Shown piece after piece: positions 7,419 to 10,371 of a stretch of 10,371 nt of DNA. The translations under genes and the position numbers were made by a program. The DNA lies in NCBI GenBank assembly GCA_903888655.1, contig CAISUR010000619.1:1-10371 (forward strand). The letters are read 5' to 3'. Source of the stretch: an uncultured Bacteroidota bacterium (lineage in GTDB: Bacteria; Bacteroidota; Bacteroidia; Flavobacteriales; Flavobacteriaceae). Position 1 is the first letter of the stretch; the number at the start of each line of letters is the position of its first letter. The notes beneath the pieces were generated by a model that was not told the DNA's origin, made no database searches, and saw only the letters and a program-made list of their open reading frames with translations.

Positions 7419-8861
7419 ATGAACGTATCACTTATATTAATTATCCTTTTAATTGGTGCAATAGCAACTTTCCTTTCTGGAGATAAATTTGCTTCCAAAG
7501 TGGCTTTATTGTTTAGTTTGGCGGCTTTAGGTTGTGCATCAGTATTGGTAAATCACTTTTTGGGCGGAATAGATATCAGCTTAAACAATCCTTGGATAGT
7601 ACAACCAAATGTATCGTTTGCTTTAAAAGCAGACGGACTTTCATTGGCTATGGTTTTATTGACAGCTTCATTAACACCAATTATCATCTTTTCTGGATTC
7701 GGAAACAATTTTGCAAAATCTAAAAACTTTTATGCGTTAGTCTTATTCATGGCATTTGCAATGACCGGAACTTTCCTTGCGTCAGACGGTTTATTGTATT
7801 ATATTTTCTGGGAATTGGCTTTAATTCCAATCTATTTTATTGCTTTAGTTTGGGGTAATGGCGATGTAGAAGAACGCAAAAAAGCAGTGGTTAAATTCTT
7901 TATTTATACTTTAGGTGGTTCGTTATTCATGTTGGTGGCTTTTTCTTATTTGTATACCAAAGCAGGAAGTTTCTTATTATCAGATTTAACTAAATTAAAT
8001 TTAACAACTACCGAACAAACATGGATATTCTTCGCATTCTTTCTAGCCTATGCTATTAAAATTCCAATTATACCATTTCATACTTGGCAAGCAAAAGTAT
8101 ACCAAAAAGCGCCTACCATCGGAACGATGCTTTTATCAGGTATCATGCTAAAAATGGGATTGTACAGTGTGATTCGTTGGCAAATGCCTATCGCACCTTT
8201 AGCATCTAAAACCTACATGCCAATCTTAATCGGGTTGAGTATTGCTGGCGTTATCTATGGTTCTATTGTAGCCTTACGTCAAAAAGATTTGAAAAAATTA
8301 TTAGCCTATTCTTCGTTAGCGCACGTTGGATTAATCGCTGCTGGATGTTATACCTTAACAGCAGACGGTTTAAGCGGTGCGGTTTCTCAAATGATTGCTC
8401 ACGGTTTTGTTATCGTTGGATTGTTCTTTGCTGCGGAAGTAATTTTCAGACGTTTTGCAACCTACAAAATAGACGAAATGGGAGGAGTTCGTTCTCAAGC
8501 CTCTAAATTCACTTCAATGTTTATGATTTTGGTATTGGCTTCAGTAGCCTTACCAGGAACGTTTAACTTCGTGGGAGAATTTACCGTATTGTACAGTTTA
8601 TCTCAAGTAAATCTTTGGTTTGCTGCTCTTGGTGGAACAACTATTATTTTAGGTGCTTATTATATGTTGAAAATGTTTCAAAATGTAATGCTTGGAGAAA
8701 CCAATACTAAAGTTTTTGCTGATGTAACTACTAGTGAAGCCATAGTTTTTGTAATTCTAATTGCCTTTTTATTGTTCTACGGATTGTATCCAAAACCAAT
8801 AGTTAACTTGGTAAGCCCAAGTATTAAAGAAATTCTAACTCAAATTAATAGATTTAACTAA
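7419..8861 (+). CDS. nuoM: NADH-quinone oxidoreductase subunit M (ND4-like antiporter-type proton pump)
   Basis: This 480-residue membrane subunit has about 14 helices and sits between NuoL and NuoN in the membrane arm. The charged residues of the proton path can be placed by motif: E132 in FWELALIPIYF, K214 in AIKIPIIPFHTWQAKVY (with H221), K245 in GIMLKMGLYS, H328 in MIAHGFVIVGLFF, and E387 in NFVGEF. These correspond to E144, K234, K265 and E407 of E. coli NuoM where I can match them. The loop RQKDLKKLLAYSSLAHVGLI (287-306) is the usual antiporter-family signature. The protein is somewhat shorter than E. coli NuoM (509) but has no missing motif. Ten bases separate it from nuoL and six from nuoN. 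Confidence 0.97.
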   Translation: MNVSLILIILLIGAIATFLSGDKFASKVALLFSLAALGCASVLVNHFLGGIDISLNNPWIVQPNVSFALKADGLSLAMVLLTASLTPIIIFSGFGNNFAKSKNFYALVLFMAFAMTGTFLASDGLLYYIFWELALIPIYFIALVWGNGDVEERKKAVVKFFIYTLGGSLFMLVAFSYLYTKAGSFLLSDLTKLNLTTTEQTWIFFAFFLAYAIKIPIIPFHTWQAKVYQKAPTIGTMLLSGIMLKMGLYSVIRWQMPIAPLASKTYMPILIGLSIAGVIYGSIVALRQKDLKKLLAYSSLAHVGLIAAGCYTLTADGLSGAVSQMIAHGFVIVGLFFAAEVIFRRFATYKIDEMGGVRSQASKFTSMFMILVLASVALPGTFNFVGEFTVLYSLSQVNLWFAALGGTTIILGAYYMLKMFQNVMLGETNTKVFADVTTSEAIVFVILIAFLLFYGLYPKPIVNLVSPSIKEILTQINRFN

Positions 8862-8867
8862 TCATAA

Positions 8868-10244
8868 ATGAATACATTAATAGCCATATCAGCACTTGGT
8901 GTTTTTTGCTTAATCGCTGAAATCTTTAATTTAAGAAAAGCTCTTGTTCCAATAACAATTTTAGGATTGTTAGGTGTTCTTGGCGCAAAATTACATCTCT
9001 ATTCTATAGGTGAATTAAGTAGTGATTACAATAACATGATTTTTGCTGATAAATACGCTGATGCTTTTTCATCGCTGTTTATTCTGCTTACTATTTTCTT
9101 AGTCGCAATGAGTCATGATGTGTATAAAGATCATCAAACGAAAATTTCCGACTATGTAGCCATCAAAGTATTTCTTTTGGCTGGAGCTGTTGCCATGGTT
9201 TCATTTTCAAACTTATCGATGTATTTCTTGGGTATTGAAACATTATCTATTGCGCTTTACATCTTAGCAGGAAGCAGCCGATTAAATATTAAAAGTAATG
9301 AGGCAGGAATGAAGTATTTCTTAATGGGATCATTTGCTTCTGGTTTTATTTTATTCGGAATTTGCTTGATTTACGGAACTTTCGGAACTTTTGATTTGAA
9401 AGAAATAAGCGATTTTTCAGGTGCTTTAGATAAAGCAATTTGGTTCTCTATTGGCGTTTCTTTAATCACAATTGGAATGTTATTTAAAATAGCCGCGGTG
9501 CCTTTCCACTTTTGGGCTCCAGACGTTTATGAAGGTGCGCCATCTTTAGTTACTGCTACGATGAGCACATTAGCTAAAGTAGTTGCTTTTGCATCATTAT
9601 ATAAATTGTTGGCTGCTATGAATTTGTTCCCATCTATTCAATTCCAAAATAGTATTGTATTAATTTCTATTCTTTCAATGACGGTTGGAAATATTATGGC
9701 GTTACGTCAACAAAATGTTAAACGTATGTTAGCTTTTTCAGGGATTTCACATGCTGGATTTATGTTGATGACCGTTTTGAGCATTGAAAATTCAGCAAGT
9801 AATTTATTATATTATGCTTTTGCTTATGCCTTAGCAGGAATGGCTGCATTTTCTATTATTATTGCTGTCACAAAAGATAAAAATAATGAAGATATTTTAA
9901 ATTTCAATGGTTTAGGAAAAACCAATCCGTTAATGGCTGCTGTATTAACAGCTTCATTATTATCGATGGCTGGAATTCCAATTTTTGCTGGATTCTTTGC
10001 AAAATTTAATTTGTTTACACAAACTATTCAAGCGGGATATTTAGTAGTAGTTATTGCTGGAGTAATCAATTCTATTATAAGTGTGGGTTATTATTTTAAA
10101 TTGATTTTGGCAATGTACACTAAAGAACCATCTACACAAAAGCAAGCAATTCCATTTGTATATTATGCTGTGGGTGTGGTTGCTATATTGCTTAATATTA
10201 TTATCGGACTGTATCCTTCTTTGATTACGGAATTATTAAAATAG
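8868..10244 (+). CDS. nuoN: NADH-quinone oxidoreductase subunit N (ND2-like antiporter-type proton pump)
   Basis: This 458-residue membrane subunit lies nearest NuoK of the three antiporter-like pumps and is the last gene of the operon visible here. Family motifs: E124 in FLGIETLSIALYIL, K207 in GMLFKIAAVPFHFWAPDVYE, K237 in STLAKVVAF, RQQNVKRMLAFSGISHAGFM (280-299), and K379 in GIPIFAGFFAKF. The lysines match K217, K247 and K395 of E. coli NuoN by motif. About 14 helices are apparent and the length is normal (about 450-490). The start at 8868 is six bases after the nuoM TAA. Conservation among nuo genes is lowest in NuoN, yet the WAPDVYEGAP segment at 216-225 makes the assignment firm. An AT-rich non-coding stretch of 127 bases follows. 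Confidence 0.97.
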   Translation: MNTLIAISALGVFCLIAEIFNLRKALVPITILGLLGVLGAKLHLYSIGELSSDYNNMIFADKYADAFSSLFILLTIFLVAMSHDVYKDHQTKISDYVAIKVFLLAGAVAMVSFSNLSMYFLGIETLSIALYILAGSSRLNIKSNEAGMKYFLMGSFASGFILFGICLIYGTFGTFDLKEISDFSGALDKAIWFSIGVSLITIGMLFKIAAVPFHFWAPDVYEGAPSLVTATMSTLAKVVAFASLYKLLAAMNLFPSIQFQNSIVLISILSMTVGNIMALRQQNVKRMLAFSGISHAGFMLMTVLSIENSASNLLYYAFAYALAGMAAFSIIIAVTKDKNNEDILNFNGLGKTNPLMAAVLTASLLSMAGIPIFAGFFAKFNLFTQTIQAGYLVVVIAGVINSIISVGYYFKLILAMYTKEPSTQKQAIPFVYYAVGVVAILLNIIIGLYPSLITELLK

Positions 10245-10245
10245 G

Positions 10246-10301
10246 TTTAAAAAAAAGTAAATTCTAAAAAAATTATAGTATCCATCCATCTTTTTTTTAA
10301 A
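10246..10301 (+). terminator. Possible transcription end after nuoN: A/T-only inverted arms with a T-run
   Basis: A 12-base arm TTTAAAAAAAAG (10246-10257), two bases after the nuoN stop, has a perfect reverse complement CTTTTTTTTAAA at 10290-10301, with 32 bases between. The T-run of eight in the right arm could serve the end of transcription. However, the stem is almost wholly A/T, the loop is long, and such homopolymer pairs arise easily in AT-rich DNA. The rest of the tail (10302-10371) shows no GC-rich hairpin, no open reading frame of note and no convincing Bacteroidota promoter (TTG, then TAnnTTTG). Termination somewhere here is plausible because nuoN normally closes the operon, but this exact site is weakly supported. 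Confidence 0.25.
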
Positions 10302-10371
10302 AATAAATATTATTAAAAACCTGAACTCGATTAATAATTTAGTTTAAAAACATTGCAGAAAAAGGTAAAAT

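Noticed and set aside
10313..10351. Direct repeat TTAAAAAC (10313-10320 and 10344-10351) and a near-match to TAnnTTTG (TAATTTAG) in the tail
   Set aside because: Eight A/T-rich bases repeated by chance are expected in such DNA. The near-match lacks a -33 TTG and has a mismatch in the core.
1..10371. A novel accessory, defence or mobile system
   Set aside because: Every gene is a canonical complex I subunit in standard order. No transposase, integrase, CRISPR array, tRNA or unknown gene is visible.

Overview
The window holds the distal part of a nuo operon, which encodes the proton-pumping NADH:quinone oxidoreductase (respiratory complex I). All genes are on the + strand. The order is the last codons of nuoD, then nuoE, nuoF, a short-form nuoG, nuoH, nuoI, nuoJ, nuoK, nuoL, nuoM and nuoN. 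The DNA is AT-rich. Start sites mostly lack clear Shine-Dalgarno sequences and are preceded by A/T-rich bases. The protein sequences look like those of Flavobacteriia (phylum Bacteroidota), most likely Flavobacterium or a close relative. That placement rests on recalled protein resemblance and base composition; no marker gene is present.

Layout: positions 1-1939 hold the end of the quinone-proximal subunit NuoD and the NADH-oxidising module (NuoE with cluster N1a; NuoF with FMN and N3). Positions 1940-2012 are the only sizeable gap inside the operon. It is filled almost exactly by an inverted repeat built of degenerate GTTTCAR heptamers. Positions 2013-3059 encode a NuoG that keeps the N1b, N5 and N4 cluster domains but stops before the large molybdopterin-oxidoreductase-like domain. 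Positions 3059-4648 encode NuoH (quinone-site membrane subunit) and NuoI (clusters N6a and N6b). Positions 4651-10244 encode the membrane arm NuoJ, K, L, M and N. Positions 10245-10371 are very AT-rich and non-coding as far as can be seen.

How the genes work together: NADH gives two electrons to FMN in NuoF. These pass along the Fe-S chain (N3, then N1b, N4 and N5 in NuoG, then N6a and N6b in NuoI) to N2 in NuoB, which lies upstream of the window. They reduce a quinone, presumably menaquinone, at the NuoB/D/H interface. NuoH, J, K, L, M and N carry the acidic and lysine residues expected of proton translocation. Apart from the 73-base gap before nuoG, gene spacings are 12 bases or fewer, including one 1-base overlap, so a polycistronic transcript is likely.

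I found no sign of a previously undescribed system. The two points most worth a second look are the heptamer inverted repeat between nuoF and nuoG, and the short NuoG with an altered cysteine set where cluster N7 would lie. Both may be normal for this lineage.
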